64,000 bases of DNA from Methylobacterium phyllostachyos (GCF_900103445.1 NZ_FNHS01000001.1:310001-374000), one strand, 5' to 3'. Counted from the stretch's first letter, positions 8,161 through 17,666 are shown. Made by a program: numbers and translations. The notes: generated from the sequence alone by a model not told the origin.

Positions 8161-9269
8161 CGGCGCGATCGGACGCCGCAACGGCCGGACGCCGCCGGAT
8201 CTATCTCGACCAGACCCATCTGCGCGGTCACGTCACCGGGATCGAGCGGGTCACCCTCGACCTGTTCGCGCCCGACAGGCTCGCGCCGCACGCGGTCCAT
8301 CCGGTCACCAGCCGATCGCTGCCGGGCATGGTCGCCGCCCAGCACCTGACGCTGCCCCTGCATGCCCTCCGGGACCGGGATGCGCTCCTCCTGTTCCCGG
8401 GCTTCCCGCCGGGACCGCTCTGTGCGCTCGCGGCGTCGCGCTGCCTGCTCTACGTGCACGACACCTTCCTGCTCACCCGGCCGGAGGATCTGAGCCTGCG
8501 CAGTCGCCTGTACATGAGCCCGAGCTTCGCCCTGGCCCTGCGCTGGTGCCCGAACCTGTTCGTCAACAGCCGGACCACCGGCGAGGCGGTGCGGGCCGTC
8601 TGCGCGCCGCGGGCTCGGGTCGCGCTGCTGCGCCCGCCCGTGCGCGACGCGTTCGGCCTCGGCGACCTGCCCGGACCGGCCCCCTACCGACGGGGGGGCC
8701 CGCTGCGGCTCCTCGCCATCGGGACCATCGAGCCGCGGAAGAACTACCCCGCGGCCCTGGCGCTGACGGCGGCCCTGAACCGCGCGGGCGTGCCGGCGGA
8801 ACTGCATCTCGTGGGACGGGTCGGCTGGGGCCGACACGATTTCCTCGATCATCCGCCGCCCGTCCTGCACCGGCATGGCTACCTGTCCGACGCCGAGCTG
8901 CGCGATCTCGTGGCCTCCTGCCACGTGCTGCTCTCCACTTCGAAGGCGGAAGGACTCGGGCTGCCGCTGCTGGAGGTGCAGCATGGCGGCCTGCCCGTGG
9001 TGGCGCCGGACGAGGCCGTATTCCGCGAGGTGCTCGGGACCTCCGGCCTGCTGATCCGCCCGGAGGAGCCGGACGCCGCCGCGCGAGCCCTGGTCGCCTG
9101 GCTCGCCGGGGACGGCCTGGCCCGCGCGGCCGACGCGAGCCGCATCAACGTGGCACGCTGGAACGCGGCGGCGGCCGAGGACGGCGTGCGCTTCCACCGA
9201 TTCCTCGCGGGTGATGCCACAGCCTATGCCGCCGCGGATTCGATCGTCGCCGCTCACAGCGTCGTGTGA
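8157..9269 (+). CDS. glycosyltransferase family 4 (group 1)
   Basis: The GTG start at 8157 overlaps the TGA of the preceding transferase (GTGA), pointing to translational coupling; the longer frame upstream is antisense-like noise. The 370-residue product begins RRRIYLDQTHLRGHVTGIERV, the pattern of EPS transferases of the WbdA/MtfB type, then YVHDTFLL, the C-domain motif GTIEPRKNY near 195, and the donor-binding STSKAEGLGLPLLEV near 265. It adds a sugar, often mannose or rhamnose, from a nucleotide sugar on the cytoplasmic face. Donor and acceptor cannot be deduced. Confidence 0.85.
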   Translation: MTARSDAATAGRRRIYLDQTHLRGHVTGIERVTLDLFAPDRLAPHAVHPVTSRSLPGMVAAQHLTLPLHALRDRDALLLFPGFPPGPLCALAASRCLLYVHDTFLLTRPEDLSLRSRLYMSPSFALALRWCPNLFVNSRTTGEAVRAVCAPRARVALLRPPVRDAFGLGDLPGPAPYRRGGPLRLLAIGTIEPRKNYPAALALTAALNRAGVPAELHLVGRVGWGRHDFLDHPPPVLHRHGYLSDAELRDLVASCHVLLSTSKAEGLGLPLLEVQHGGLPVVAPDEAVFREVLGTSGLLIRPEEPDAAARALVAWLAGDGLARAADASRINVARWNAAAAEDGVRFHRFLAGDATAYAAADSIVAAHSVV

Positions 9270-9549
9270 GGCCCGTACGTAGTCACCGGCAGGAATACGG
9301 CTTTTCTCGCCTTAAAGTGTTGACAGTTAGATTTGTCACTAGGCGCATCATCTGTCGGTTTCCTGCCGCGGTTGCCGGATCAGGATGAGAGTACTTTGGC
9401 GGTACGGCGATTGCTGACATACCATCGAAGACACTGCCCTCGTCCGGGTCCTGTCCCAGATCGGCACGGAACTGATCTGAAGGGAAACGGAACGACGACG
9501 GGGACGGTGGGCGGAACGGTCCGCCCCGATAGGTCAGGGAGCGAGGCGT
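9270..9549. promoter_or_regulatory. intergenic leader upstream of the Wzz/GumC gene
   Basis: 280 bases without a supported gene. A perfect TTGACA hexamer lies at 9320-9325, overlapping an inverted pair TGACA (9321-9325) and TGTCA (9334-9338) with 8 bases between, which could be a promoter -35 box with an operator across it. No convincing -10 box follows at 16-18 bases. The stretch is less GC-rich than its surroundings, as expected of a promoter region. A purine-rich GTCAGGGAGCGAGGC precedes the ATG at 9550. Confidence 0.4.
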
Positions 9550-11025
9550 ATGTTCGACTTCTCGACACGAATAAGCGGTGAGCAACCTGTCCGGATCGTG
9601 CTTCCGGAGGTCGCGCCCCGCAACGACACAAAGGTGATCCTGCGGCGCCTGTGGCGCGGCCGCAGCTTCATCGCGCTCAGCGCCCTGTTCATGGTCGCGG
9701 TCGCGGTGGCGCTGCTGGGCCTGATCCCGCCGCGCTACACGTCCAGCATTCAGATCCTGGTCGATCCGAGCGACCTGCGGGTGGTCGAGAACGACGTGAA
9801 CGCCCGCCAGCCGCAGGCCGACAGCGGCGTCTCGATTGCCGAGAGCCAGGTGCGGGTGATCCAGTCGGACAACGTCCTGCGCCGGGTGATCGCCAAGATG
9901 CACCTCGATCAGGACGACGAGTTCGTGCTGCCGGACGGCAACAACGCGACGCTCAACTGGATCAAGGGGGCGCTCGGCATGCTGCCCCCGCCGGGAAGCC
10001 GGAACCCGGTCAACATCGCCCTCGACACGCTCCAGAACCGGCTGAGCGTCCGGCGGGCCGAGCGGACCTTCGTGATCGACGTCTCCGTCCAGTCCCGCGA
10101 CCCGGAGAAGGCGGCGCAGATCGCCAACGCCATCGGCGACGCCTACTTCGCCGAGGAAGCCGCGGCCCGGACGGACACCGCCCGGCGCGCCTCGGATGCC
10201 CTGGCGGGCCGCCTCGCCAGCCTGAAGCGCGATGTCGAGCAGGCCGAGGACGCGGTGGTGCGCTACCGCGAGGATCACAAGCTGGTGGCCTCGAGCGGGC
10301 GCCTGCTCACCGACCAGCAGCTCGGCGACCTGAACCAGCAGCTCGTCACCGCCTCGATCAAGACCGCGGAGGCGAAGGCACGCCTGGATCAGGCGCGCCG
10401 GATGCGCTCCTCGGATCCGAGCACGGCGCTGCCCGAGATGCTGCAATCGCTGGAGATGCAGGCCCTGCGTCAGCAATACGCGACGCTGTCGCGCAACACC
10501 GCCGAACTCGCCACCCGCCTCGGCGAGCGCCACCCGGCCATGGCCGAGCAATACGCCCAGCAGCGCGACCTCCAGCGCCTGATCCAGCGCGAGAAGGAGC
10601 GGATCATCGATACGACCCAGAAGGATTACGACCGGGCCGCCGCCAGCGAGGCGGCGATCCGGGGAAGCCTCGACCGGGTGAAGAACGAGACGGCGTCCAG
10701 CGACCGGGCCTATGTCGGCCTGCGCGAGCTGGAGCGGACGCTGGAGGCCCGCCGGGGTGTCTACGAGGCGTATCTGAAGCGTGCCCGCGAGGCGAGCGAG
10801 CAGGAGCGGCTCAACACGACCAACGTGCGGATTATCTCGGCCGCGACCCCCGCCCGCCAGCGGACTTTCCCGCCCTCCCCGAAGATTGTGCTCCCGCTCG
10901 CCCTGGTGCTCGGCCTGCTCCTGGGCGGCGCCATCGCCCTGGCGCTGGGCGCCGACAGCGACCGCCGCCAGACGCAGCGCGCTTCAGTGCGTCCGGCCGC
11001 AAGCTTCCGAGCCGCCGATGCGTGA
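9550..11025 (+). CDS. Wzz/GumC-type polysaccharide co-polymerase, no kinase domain
   Basis: 491 residues. A first transmembrane helix lies near residues 37-60 (FIALSALFMVAVAVALLGL). It is followed by the Wzz signature (YTSSIQILVDP), a long coiled-coil periplasmic region (about 200-400) and a second helix near 440-463 preceded by the Pro-rich ISAATPARQRTFPPSP. This is the PCP-2-like layout that sets polysaccharide chain length and couples to the export machinery. The cytoplasmic tail after helix 2 is only about 28 residues with no Walker motifs, so it is not a tyrosine kinase. The stop overlaps the start of the following wecG-like gene by 8 bases. Confidence 0.88.
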   Translation: MFDFSTRISGEQPVRIVLPEVAPRNDTKVILRRLWRGRSFIALSALFMVAVAVALLGLIPPRYTSSIQILVDPSDLRVVENDVNARQPQADSGVSIAESQVRVIQSDNVLRRVIAKMHLDQDDEFVLPDGNNATLNWIKGALGMLPPPGSRNPVNIALDTLQNRLSVRRAERTFVIDVSVQSRDPEKAAQIANAIGDAYFAEEAAARTDTARRASDALAGRLASLKRDVEQAEDAVVRYREDHKLVASSGRLLTDQQLGDLNQQLVTASIKTAEAKARLDQARRMRSSDPSTALPEMLQSLEMQALRQQYATLSRNTAELATRLGERHPAMAEQYAQQRDLQRLIQREKERIIDTTQKDYDRAAASEAAIRGSLDRVKNETASSDRAYVGLRELERTLEARRGVYEAYLKRAREASEQERLNTTNVRIISAATPARQRTFPPSPKIVLPLALVLGLLLGGAIALALGADSDRRQTQRASVRPAASFRAADA

Positions 11026-12085
11026 CCTCGGGGAGATCGGCCTCGACCTCAGCGGGTTTCGCAAGAGCGGCCACCGGTTTTGCGAGGACACTCCGCGCCC
11101 CACAAAAGATCCGAGCGGACGACGTGTCGGCCTGCCGACGCCAGTCCGCGTGGATCCCCGCCCGTCCGCGTCGCACCCGGACACGGCTCTCAGCCTTCGG
11201 TTTGACGGGCGCTCGCGCGCCGAACCGGTGCCCGCTTCGGCGGAGAGCGCTTTGAAACCGGCGGATCCGCACAACCGGGATGTGCGCCCCCTGCGGTTGC
11301 CCGCCGCCCTGCTCCCCGGTGCGGCGCTTCCGGGCGCGAGTGTCGAGCTGTTCGGCCTGCGCTTCCAGACCGGCAGCGCCGAATCGATCGTGGCCGCGGT
11401 GGCGGCCCGGCGCGATGACGGGCCGCGGATGGTCGTGACCGCCAATGTCGATCACATCGTCCAGCTCAGCGACGATGCGGCCTTCCGGGGCGCCTACGAC
11501 CGCGCTGCGGCCAGAACCCTCGACGGGATGCCCCTGGTGTGGCTCGCGCGGGCTGCCTGCCGCCGACAGGTCCACCGCGTGACCGGGCACGATCTCCTGG
11601 CCTGCGTGCTGGCCGACCCGCCGCCCTTCGCGAGGCGGATCTTCCTGGTCTCGGCCCGCCAGGACGCGGCCGACGCGCTGGCGGCCCGTCTGCGGGCCGA
11701 GGGCCTGCCGGAGGGGGCTGTGGCGAGCGCGGTGCCGCCCTTCGGCTTCGAGGCGGACGCGGATTACAGCCGGGCGCTGGCGGAACGGATCCGAGCCCAC
11801 GGCACGACGCTGCTGGTGATGGGCGTCGGCGCGCCGAAATCGGAGATCTGGATCGACCGGCACCGGGCGGTTCTGGGCGATCCCGTGGTGTTCTGCGTCG
11901 GCGACGCCCTGAACGTGGCGGCAGGTTATCTGACCCGCGCCCCGGGCCTGATGCAGCGCCTCGGCCTCGAATGGATCTTCCGGTTCCTGCAGGCACCGCG
12001 ACGGCTGTTCCGCCGCTACTTCATCAAGTCCTGGCGCTTCATCGGCATCGTCGTCCGGGGGCGACTCGCGGAACGTGGTGGTTGA
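11018..12085 (+). CDS. WecG/TagA/CpsF-family glycosyltransferase
   Basis: 355 residues from the ATG at 11018, which overlaps the stop of the Wzz gene (ATGCGTGA). The first ~100 residues are charged and Pro-rich with no domain, so a later start is possible. The enzyme domain begins near VELFGLRFQT and contains the family motifs: TANVDHIVQLSDD, TLDGMPLVWLAR, VTGHDLL, and VMGVGAPKSEIWI toward the end. Family members such as WecG and TagA transfer N-acetylmannosamine-type or other sugars to lipid-linked acceptors at the membrane. Last gene of the first EPS block; it converges on a Nudix gene with 2 bases between stops. Confidence 0.85.
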   Translation: MRDLGEIGLDLSGFRKSGHRFCEDTPRPTKDPSGRRVGLPTPVRVDPRPSASHPDTALSLRFDGRSRAEPVPASAESALKPADPHNRDVRPLRLPAALLPGAALPGASVELFGLRFQTGSAESIVAAVAARRDDGPRMVVTANVDHIVQLSDDAAFRGAYDRAAARTLDGMPLVWLARAACRRQVHRVTGHDLLACVLADPPPFARRIFLVSARQDAADALAARLRAEGLPEGAVASAVPPFGFEADADYSRALAERIRAHGTTLLVMGVGAPKSEIWIDRHRAVLGDPVVFCVGDALNVAAGYLTRAPGLMQRLGLEWIFRFLQAPRRLFRRYFIKSWRFIGIVVRGRLAERGG

Positions 12086-12087
12086 GC

Positions 12088-12663
12088 TCAACCCACATCC
12101 GCAAAGAGGTCCGGTCGACGCAATTGCAGCGCGAACAGGAGCGTCAGCGACTTCATGTCGGTGAGTCGCCCGTCGCGGGCCATGGCGGCGAGATCCCGCA
12201 GCGGGATCTCGTGGACCGTGACCGCCTCCCCCTCGCCCGCGAGGCCGCCGCCGGCCCCGATCCGGTCGGTGGTCCCGTAGGTGGCGAGGAACAGATCCAT
12301 CCGCTCGGTGGAGATCCCCGACATCGACCAGGCGCTGGCGATGAAATCGAGAGCGCTCAGGCGCAGGCCGGTCTCCTCCATCGCCTCACGGCGGGCCTCG
12401 TCCTCGGGCGTCCCCTCGTCGAGCAGGCCCGCCGGCGCTTCCAGATGGGTCGCCGGACCGTCCGAGTAGAGCACCGGGGCGCGAAACTGCGAGACCAGCG
12501 TGGCGACCCGCCGGTCCGGATCGTAGGGCAGGACCGCGACCGCCCGGCCGTGATCCTCGATCTCCCGCGTCATGCGGGTCCCGTCCTCTTGAATGACTTC
12601 GGCCACGAGGAAGCGTGCCCAGCCGTCGTGTACGAGGCGCACGCCCCCGATCCGTGGTGCCAT
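12088..12663 (-). CDS. Nudix hydrolase, NudK/ADP-ribose pyrophosphatase-like
   Basis: 191 residues. The Nudix box is intact at about residues 79-101 (GLLDEGTPEDEARREAMEETGL), with the REAMEETG core carrying the metal-binding glutamates. The flanking pattern (VLPYDPDRRVATLVSQFRAPV before and SPG-like SAWSMSGISTERMDLF after) is that of the NudK/ADP-ribose pyrophosphatase branch, which cleaves sugar nucleotides such as GDP-mannose or ADP-ribose. The neighbouring EPS transferases would use such donors, but the gene is on the opposite strand and may be unrelated. Confidence 0.85.
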   Translation of the reverse strand: MAPRIGGVRLVHDGWARFLVAEVIQEDGTRMTREIEDHGRAVAVLPYDPDRRVATLVSQFRAPVLYSDGPATHLEAPAGLLDEGTPEDEARREAMEETGLRLSALDFIASAWSMSGISTERMDLFLATYGTTDRIGAGGGLAGEGEAVTVHEIPLRDLAAMARDGRLTDMKSLTLLFALQLRRPDLFADVG

Positions 12664-12701
12664 ACCGGTCCCATCTCATCCGCGAGATCCTGACGGATCG
12701 T

Positions 12702-12956
12702 TCAGGAATGCGGCGGCTTCACGGAGGGCGAGATGCGAAAGCGCACGCGATCGCCATCCCGCTCGGTCCCGTCCAGGCGAGCGCCCTCCTCGCGTACGAG
12801 ATTCGGGATATCGATCGCCGCCAGCGGGTCGGTGCAGGTGACCACGAGGGTGCGGCCGGCGGGTAGGCGGCGCAGCGCCTTGCGGGTCCGCAGGACCGGC
12901 AGGGGACATTTTAGCCCGCTGAGATCGAGGACGAGGCTATCCGACTCGTCCTGCAT
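12702..12956 (-). CDS. TusA/SirA/YedF-family sulfurtransferase
   Basis: 84 residues, the size of TusA. The active-site CPLP motif (GLKCPLPVLRTRKAL) lies near residues 15-29, with the nucleophilic cysteine at about 17. The C-terminal half has the family's VVTCTDPLAAIDIPNLV strand-helix. These proteins relay persulfide sulfur, for example for tRNA 2-thiouridine or molybdenum cofactor chemistry. The specific partner is not evident. The gene is preceded by a small hairpin (12964-12985) and a GGGAG ribosome site. Confidence 0.85.
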   Translation of the reverse strand: MQDESDSLVLDLSGLKCPLPVLRTRKALRRLPAGRTLVVTCTDPLAAIDIPNLVREEGARLDGTERDGDRVRFRISPSVKPPHS

Positions 12957-13021
12957 GCGGCGCGCTCCCGATCCCGACCGGGAGCCTCATAGGCTTGACC
13001 GCGTCGGCAAACCAGTTCCGC

Positions 13022-13342
13022 TCACCATTCGGGATGGCTGAAGGCCGGACCGTCATACCAGTCCGGGTCGGACCACGCGTAGCGCGGCCCGTAATAGCCA
13101 TACTCGAACCCGTGCGAGCGCGTCGGCGCGTAGGTGTAACCGTAGCCGAACGGCACCGGGTACTGATATTCGCCGTAGTAGCTGTACAGCGGCGGCCGGG
13201 TCGGCCCCGGCGGCGGCCCGGCGACGCGGCGGCCCGGACCCGGCTGGGTGCGATACAGCGGCGGATCGGCGGCGAAGCCCGGACCGGCGCTGATCGCGAG
13301 GGACGCCGTCCCGGCCAGCAGGGCGGCGGCGTAGCGGAACAT
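13022..13342 (-). CDS. secreted Tyr/Pro/Gly-rich small protein, hypothetical
   Basis: 106 residues from the ATG at 13342, which is preceded by AGGAGAG at good spacing; this fixes the start against a longer frame. A Sec signal peptide ends near GFAADPP (about residue 25). The mature part is rich in Tyr, Pro and Gly (YYGEYQYPVPFGYGYTY) with no cysteines, typical of small periplasmic or outer-surface proteins common in Methylobacterium-type genomes. Function unknown. Confidence 0.72.
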   Translation of the reverse strand: MFRYAAALLAGTASLAISAGPGFAADPPLYRTQPGPGRRVAGPPPGPTRPPLYSYYGEYQYPVPFGYGYTYAPTRSHGFEYGYYGPRYAWSDPDWYDGPAFSHPEW

Positions 13343-13439
13343 GGAACACTCTCCTGCGCATGACCTCATGCTTCGGAACGTTCCAATATCACGCTTTGCC
13401 CGTGAGTCGCGCGAACGCGCCCAGAACGTCAACGCGGCC

Positions 13440-14807
13440 TTAAAACACGCATTCCGAGAAGGCGGCGCGCACGCAGGCGCCCCAGCGGCCCTCATAGTCG
13501 GCGAGCAGATCCTCGGCCCGGGTCCGGCCGGCGGCGACGATCGCCTCCAGCGGCTGGAGGTAGATCGCCTCGTTGCGTCCCTCGGCGTCCCGGCGACCGC
13601 GGGCGCGCAGGCCCGCGCGGGCAATGGCGAGCGCTTCGGCAGCGACCGCGCCGAGCGTCGTGTTCGCCACCGGGGTCGCGAGGCCGAGACGCGGGGCGGT
13701 GGCGCGGGCAGCCTCGCGGTTGGCCGCGTTCCAGCCCTTCACGAGGTCGAGGGCGGCATCGAGCGCCGATTCGTCGTAGAGCAGCCCGGTCCAAAAGGCA
13801 GCCTGCGCGGCGATCATCCCGGGATCGCCGACATCGGCCCCGCGCATCTCCAGGAATCGCTTGAGCCGCACCTCGGGGAAGGCGGTCGAGGCATGGTTGG
13901 CCCAATCCGCCACCGTGGCGTACTCGCCTGGCAGTTGCGGTAGCTTGCCAGCCATCAGGTCGCGGAACGAGGCGCCGGACACGTCATGGTAGATGTCTCC
14001 GCGCTTGACGAAGTACATCGGCATGTCGAGCAGCCAATCAGTATAGGCCTCGTAGCCGAACCCGGCCTCGAACGCGAAGGGCAGCATGCCGGTGCGGTCG
14101 GCATCGGTATCACGCCAGATCTCGGAGCGGCGCGACAGGAACCCGTTCGGCCGCCCATCGGTGAAAGGGGAGTTGGCGAACAGTGCGGTGGCCACCGGCT
14201 GCAGCGCCAGCGAGGCGCGCATCTTGCGCACCATGTCGGCCTCGGAGGCGAAATCGAGGTTCACCTGCACGGTGGCGGTGCGCAGCATCATGTCGAGGCC
14301 GAGGGAGCCGACCTTCGGCATGTAGGACGCCATGATCCTGTAGCGGCTCTTGGGCATCACCGGGGTCTCGTCCCGGCGCCATTTCGGGCTCATGCCCAGC
14401 GTCAGGAAGCCGATGCCCAGGGGGTCGGCCACCCGCTTCGTGGCCGCAAGATGGGTCGCGAGTTCCGCCGCGGTGGCGTGGACGTCCGGCAGGGCGGCGC
14501 CGGACAGCTCGAACTGCCCGCCGGGCTCGATCGAGATCGCCCCACCCTCCTCCGCGGCCAAGCCGATGATGTGGCCGCGATCGAGGATCGGCTCCCAACC
14601 CGTCTCCCGCGCGAGACCCTCCAGCAGGGCCTTGATTCCCTGGTCGCCGTCATAGGGTACGGGCGCCCGACTCTCCCGGTAGAACGGGATCTTCTCGTGC
14701 TCGGTGCCGATGGCGAATCGTGCGCGTGGCTTCTCGCCCGCCGCGAACCATTCGATCAATTCGGCACGCCCGGTGAGCGGCGTGGTGTCGTTGCTGTCGC
14801 GCGCCAT
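13440..14807 (-). CDS. gshA: glutamate--cysteine ligase (GCS2/plant-type)
   Basis: 455 residues from the ATG at 14807, matching the alphaproteobacterial/plant-type enzyme. Recognisable blocks are FAIGTEHEKIPF near residue 31, SIEPGGQFELSG near 93, GMSPKWRRDETPVMPKSRY near 140, and VQVNLDFASE near 185. It joins glutamate to cysteine as the first, rate-limiting step of glutathione synthesis. Glutathione also supports GSH-linked formaldehyde oxidation in some methylotrophs, though Methylobacterium mainly uses tetrahydromethanopterin. The gene lies 287 bases downstream of rsmE on the same strand, so a separate promoter is likely. Confidence 0.92.
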   Translation of the reverse strand: MARDSNDTTPLTGRAELIEWFAAGEKPRARFAIGTEHEKIPFYRESRAPVPYDGDQGIKALLEGLARETGWEPILDRGHIIGLAAEEGGAISIEPGGQFELSGAALPDVHATAAELATHLAATKRVADPLGIGFLTLGMSPKWRRDETPVMPKSRYRIMASYMPKVGSLGLDMMLRTATVQVNLDFASEADMVRKMRASLALQPVATALFANSPFTDGRPNGFLSRRSEIWRDTDADRTGMLPFAFEAGFGYEAYTDWLLDMPMYFVKRGDIYHDVSGASFRDLMAGKLPQLPGEYATVADWANHASTAFPEVRLKRFLEMRGADVGDPGMIAAQAAFWTGLLYDESALDAALDLVKGWNAANREAARATAPRLGLATPVANTTLGAVAAEALAIARAGLRARGRRDAEGRNEAIYLQPLEAIVAAGRTRAEDLLADYEGRWGACVRAAFSECVF

Positions 14808-15094
14808 GCGCTGCCTGCCCGTGCGTCTGACCGAGAATGAGGGCGCGCCGGGCTGCTCCGGCGGGTCCGTCCGGTTCCCCCCTCTTGCGAATGGGCACCG
14901 GGCGGACGCCCGCCCTCGACCCCAACGAGCGCGTGGCGCAGGCGGCGTCCGTTCACGCACATAGTCGAGGTGCCGGGAACCCACAACGCGGCGCCGTGAA
15001 CCGAGATGCGCCGACACGTCCGATCTCGATGAACAATCGGCTGTGCCAACGCTTGCATGTGCGCGGGCACACATCGTCCGGTCGGGCGGATCCG

Positions 15095-15847
15095 TCAGCG
15101 GGCGTCGCCCAAAACGGCCTGGACCAGGGTCAGCACGGCGACGGCGGCGGTGTCGGCCCGCAGGATTCGCGGCCCGAGGGAGAGCGCGACCGTGTTGGGC
15201 CGGGCCCGGATCAGAGCCCGCTCCTCCGCGGAGAAGCCGCCCTCAGGCCCCACCAGCACGGCCAGCGGCGGCGGGGCCTGGGGATCGGCCGCCGCCGCGA
15301 GCGCACGCACCGGATCGCGCACGGATGCATCCTCGTCACAGAACACGAGGAGCCGCTCCGGGGCGAGCTCGGTCAGGATCTTGGGGAGACGCTCCGGTTC
15401 CGGGCAATCCGGGATCGCCAGGATACCGCACTGCTCGGCGGCCTCGATGGTGTTGGCGCGCAGGCGGTCCATGTTGATCCGGTCGCCCTGGGTGTAGCGG
15501 GTGATCACCGGGCGGATCGTACCCGCCCCCATCTCGACTGCCTTCTGCGCCAGGTAATCCAGGCGCGCGCTCTTCAACGGCGCGAACAGGTAATGAATGT
15601 CGGCTGGCGCGGGCTGCGGGCGGGTCTGCGCGGCGACGTGGAGATCGGCTCCCTTCCGCCCGGTCTGAGCCAGATGAGCGCGCCACTCGCCGTCGCGGCC
15701 GTTGAAGACCAGCACGGGGTCGTCCGGTCCCCGGCGCAGGACGTTGAGCAGGTAGTTGGCCTGTGCGCGATCCAGCGGCAGCCGCACGCCCGCGGCGAGG
15801 TCGGCCGCGACGTAGAGGCGCGGGGCGGTGAAATCGTAAGCCGGCAT
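15095..15847 (-). CDS. rsmE: 16S rRNA (uracil-1498-N3)-methyltransferase RsmE
   Basis: 250 residues. The N-terminal PUA-like part includes LPLDRAQANYLLNVLR. The SPOUT domain carries the family motifs QKAVEMGAGTIRPV, VGPEGGFSAEE near residue 205 and LGPRILRADTAA near 228, which form the knot that binds S-adenosylmethionine. The enzyme methylates U1498 of 16S rRNA. It has the usual length and a clear start. Confidence 0.94.
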   Translation of the reverse strand: MPAYDFTAPRLYVAADLAAGVRLPLDRAQANYLLNVLRRGPDDPVLVFNGRDGEWRAHLAQTGRKGADLHVAAQTRPQPAPADIHYLFAPLKSARLDYLAQKAVEMGAGTIRPVITRYTQGDRINMDRLRANTIEAAEQCGILAIPDCPEPERLPKILTELAPERLLVFCDEDASVRDPVRALAAAADPQAPPPLAVLVGPEGGFSAEERALIRARPNTVALSLGPRILRADTAAVAVLTLVQAVLGDAR

Positions 15848-16067
15848 GGCGGCGTGGTCGCAAGGCGCCGTCGGCCTGTCAACGCGCCCAGCCCCCGCGA
15901 AAGTGTTGCCAAAGGGTTACGATCGCGGCTTTTCGGCTCTCGATGCACAGAGGTCTTGGACAGCCGGTTTGTCGCTCGATTGACGCCACATTCCTATGGC
16001 GAACCCAACAATACGGAATTGGGCCGGCCGTGTGCGGATTCGGCAGGGACGTCGAGGGAGTTGCGGG

Positions 16068-16547
16068 ATGGCAAAGGGGAGCTTGAGCCTGGGGGCTGCG
16101 GTGCTGATCGGCACCGTTATGTTCGGCACGGCGGCCTCCGCGCAGGGTGCGGCACCGGAGTGCGGCACCATCCAGAAGACCCTGGCCGAGCGCAAGGCGC
16201 TGGTCGGCAAGGCCAACGCGGCCTCGCAATCGAAGAAGAAGATGACCCCGCAGGAGGCCTGCGCCCTGTTCGGGAAGCTCCAGGCGAACGGCGCCGAGGG
16301 CCTGAAGTGGATCACCGCCAACAAGGAGTGGTGCTCGATTCCGGATTCCTTCGCGGAGGGCTTCAAGGCCGACCACCTGAAGGTCAGCGGTATCCGCACC
16401 AAGATCTGCAGCGTCGCCGCCCAGGCGACCAAGATGGAGGCGCAGGCCCGCGCCCAGGCTCAGGCCCAGGCCAACGGCCAGGGTGGCGGCCTGCTCGGCG
16501 GCCCGGGCCTGACCGGCAGCTTCAAGCTGCCGCAGGGCGCTCTGTAA
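16068..16547 (+). CDS. secreted alphaproteobacterial protein, hypothetical
   Basis: 159 residues from the ATG at 16068, preceded by GAGGGAG; an in-frame ATG at 15996 would add a non-signal-like extension. The N-terminus (LSLGAAVLIGTVMFGTAASAQ) is a Sec signal peptide cleaved near residue 26. The mature part has four cysteines (in PECG, EACAL, EWCSI, KICSV) and a run of Ala/Gln near the C-terminus before a Gly-rich tail. The cysteine spacing suggests a small disulfide-bonded periplasmic fold seen in many Rhizobiales hypotheticals. Function unknown. Confidence 0.72.
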   Translation: MAKGSLSLGAAVLIGTVMFGTAASAQGAAPECGTIQKTLAERKALVGKANAASQSKKKMTPQEACALFGKLQANGAEGLKWITANKEWCSIPDSFAEGFKADHLKVSGIRTKICSVAAQATKMEAQARAQAQAQANGQGGGLLGGPGLTGSFKLPQGAL

Positions 16548-16688
16548 GAGCCCATCCCGACAGAGAATGAGCGCGGCGACCGATTGCAACGCGATCGGCC
16601 GCGGCTCTAAGGGATTGTGGATCCGGCGCGGATCCTTTCTCCGCCGCGGAGGAAGGATCGACATGCGGGACGACCGGAGATCCGGCCG

Positions 16689-17651
16689 ATGAGCGGGCAG
16701 CCGACGGGCGGAACCGTGCTCCAGGATCGACGCCCGGCCGATGCGGTGGCCGGCCACTGGGTCGGGCGATTCGCGCCGCGATCCTGGCGCCCCTATCTCC
16801 GCCTCGCGCGGATCGACCGGCCGGTGGGCTGGTGGCTGCTCCTGCTCCCCTGCTGGTGGTCGGCCGCGCTGGCCGCGATCGCGGCGGACCAAGCCTTCCC
16901 GGATCCGTGGCACTGCCTGCTGTTCCTGATCGGCGCGGTGGCGATGCGCGGCGCGGGCTCCACCTACAACGACATCGCCGACCGTGACCTCGACGCGCAG
17001 GTCGAGCGCACCCGGCTGCGCCCCCTCCCCTCGGGACAGATCCGGCCGCGCCATGCCGCCCTGTTCCTGGTGGCTCAGGCCCTGGTGGGGCTGGCGGTGC
17101 TGCTGCAGTTCAACGAGCAGGCGATCCTGGTCGGGCTCTGTTCGCTGCTGCCGGTCGCGATCTACCCGTTCATGAAGCGCGTCATGCCGCTGCCGCAGGG
17201 GGTCCTGGGGCTGGCCTTCGCGTGGGGCGCGCTGATGGGCTGGGCGGCGGTCTTCGCGCGCCTCGATGCCGCGCCGCTGCTGCTCTACGCGGGCACGTGG
17301 TGCTGGGTGGTCGGGTACGACACGATCTACGCGGTCCAAGACATCGAGGATGACGAGATGGCCGGGATCCGGTCCTCCGCGCGCCTGTTCGGACGGCGTG
17401 TCCGGGGCGCGGTCGGCCTCTGCTACGCGCTCGCCGCCCTGTTGGTGGCGCTGGCAGCGTGGCGGGCCGGGGCGGGCGCCGTCGGGTTCCTAGGTGTTGC
17501 GGCCTTCGCCGGGCATCTCGCTTGGCAGGTCCTGTCCCTGCGGGAGCGTGACGGACGCGGGGCGCTGATTCTGTTCCGGTCGAACCGCGATGCCGGCCTG
17601 ATCCTGTTCGTCGGCCTGACCGCCGACGCGCTGCTGCGCAACCTCTCTTGA
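16689..17651 (+). CDS. ubiA: 4-hydroxybenzoate polyprenyltransferase UbiA
   Basis: 320 residues from the ATG at 16689, which has GGAGA 8 bases upstream. Multiple transmembrane helices surround the two aspartate-rich motifs of the UbiA family: NDIADRDLDAQVERTR near residue 98 and DTIYAVQDIEDD near 213. These bind magnesium and the polyprenyl diphosphate. The enzyme prenylates 4-hydroxybenzoate in ubiquinone synthesis at the inner membrane. A polyprenyl diphosphate synthase that could make the tail is encoded at 56.2-57.2 kb. Confidence 0.93.
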   Translation: MSGQPTGGTVLQDRRPADAVAGHWVGRFAPRSWRPYLRLARIDRPVGWWLLLLPCWWSAALAAIAADQAFPDPWHCLLFLIGAVAMRGAGSTYNDIADRDLDAQVERTRLRPLPSGQIRPRHAALFLVAQALVGLAVLLQFNEQAILVGLCSLLPVAIYPFMKRVMPLPQGVLGLAFAWGALMGWAAVFARLDAAPLLLYAGTWCWVVGYDTIYAVQDIEDDEMAGIRSSARLFGRRVRGAVGLCYALAALLVALAAWRAGAGAVGFLGVAAFAGHLAWQVLSLRERDGRGALILFRSNRDAGLILFVGLTADALLRNLS

Positions 17652-17666
17652 AGTCCGGCGACGCGA

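Noticed and set aside
12964..12985. GCTCCCG/CGGGAGC hairpin as a terminator
   Set aside because: Stem of only 7 with no T tract on either strand; could be part of the tusA-like leader.
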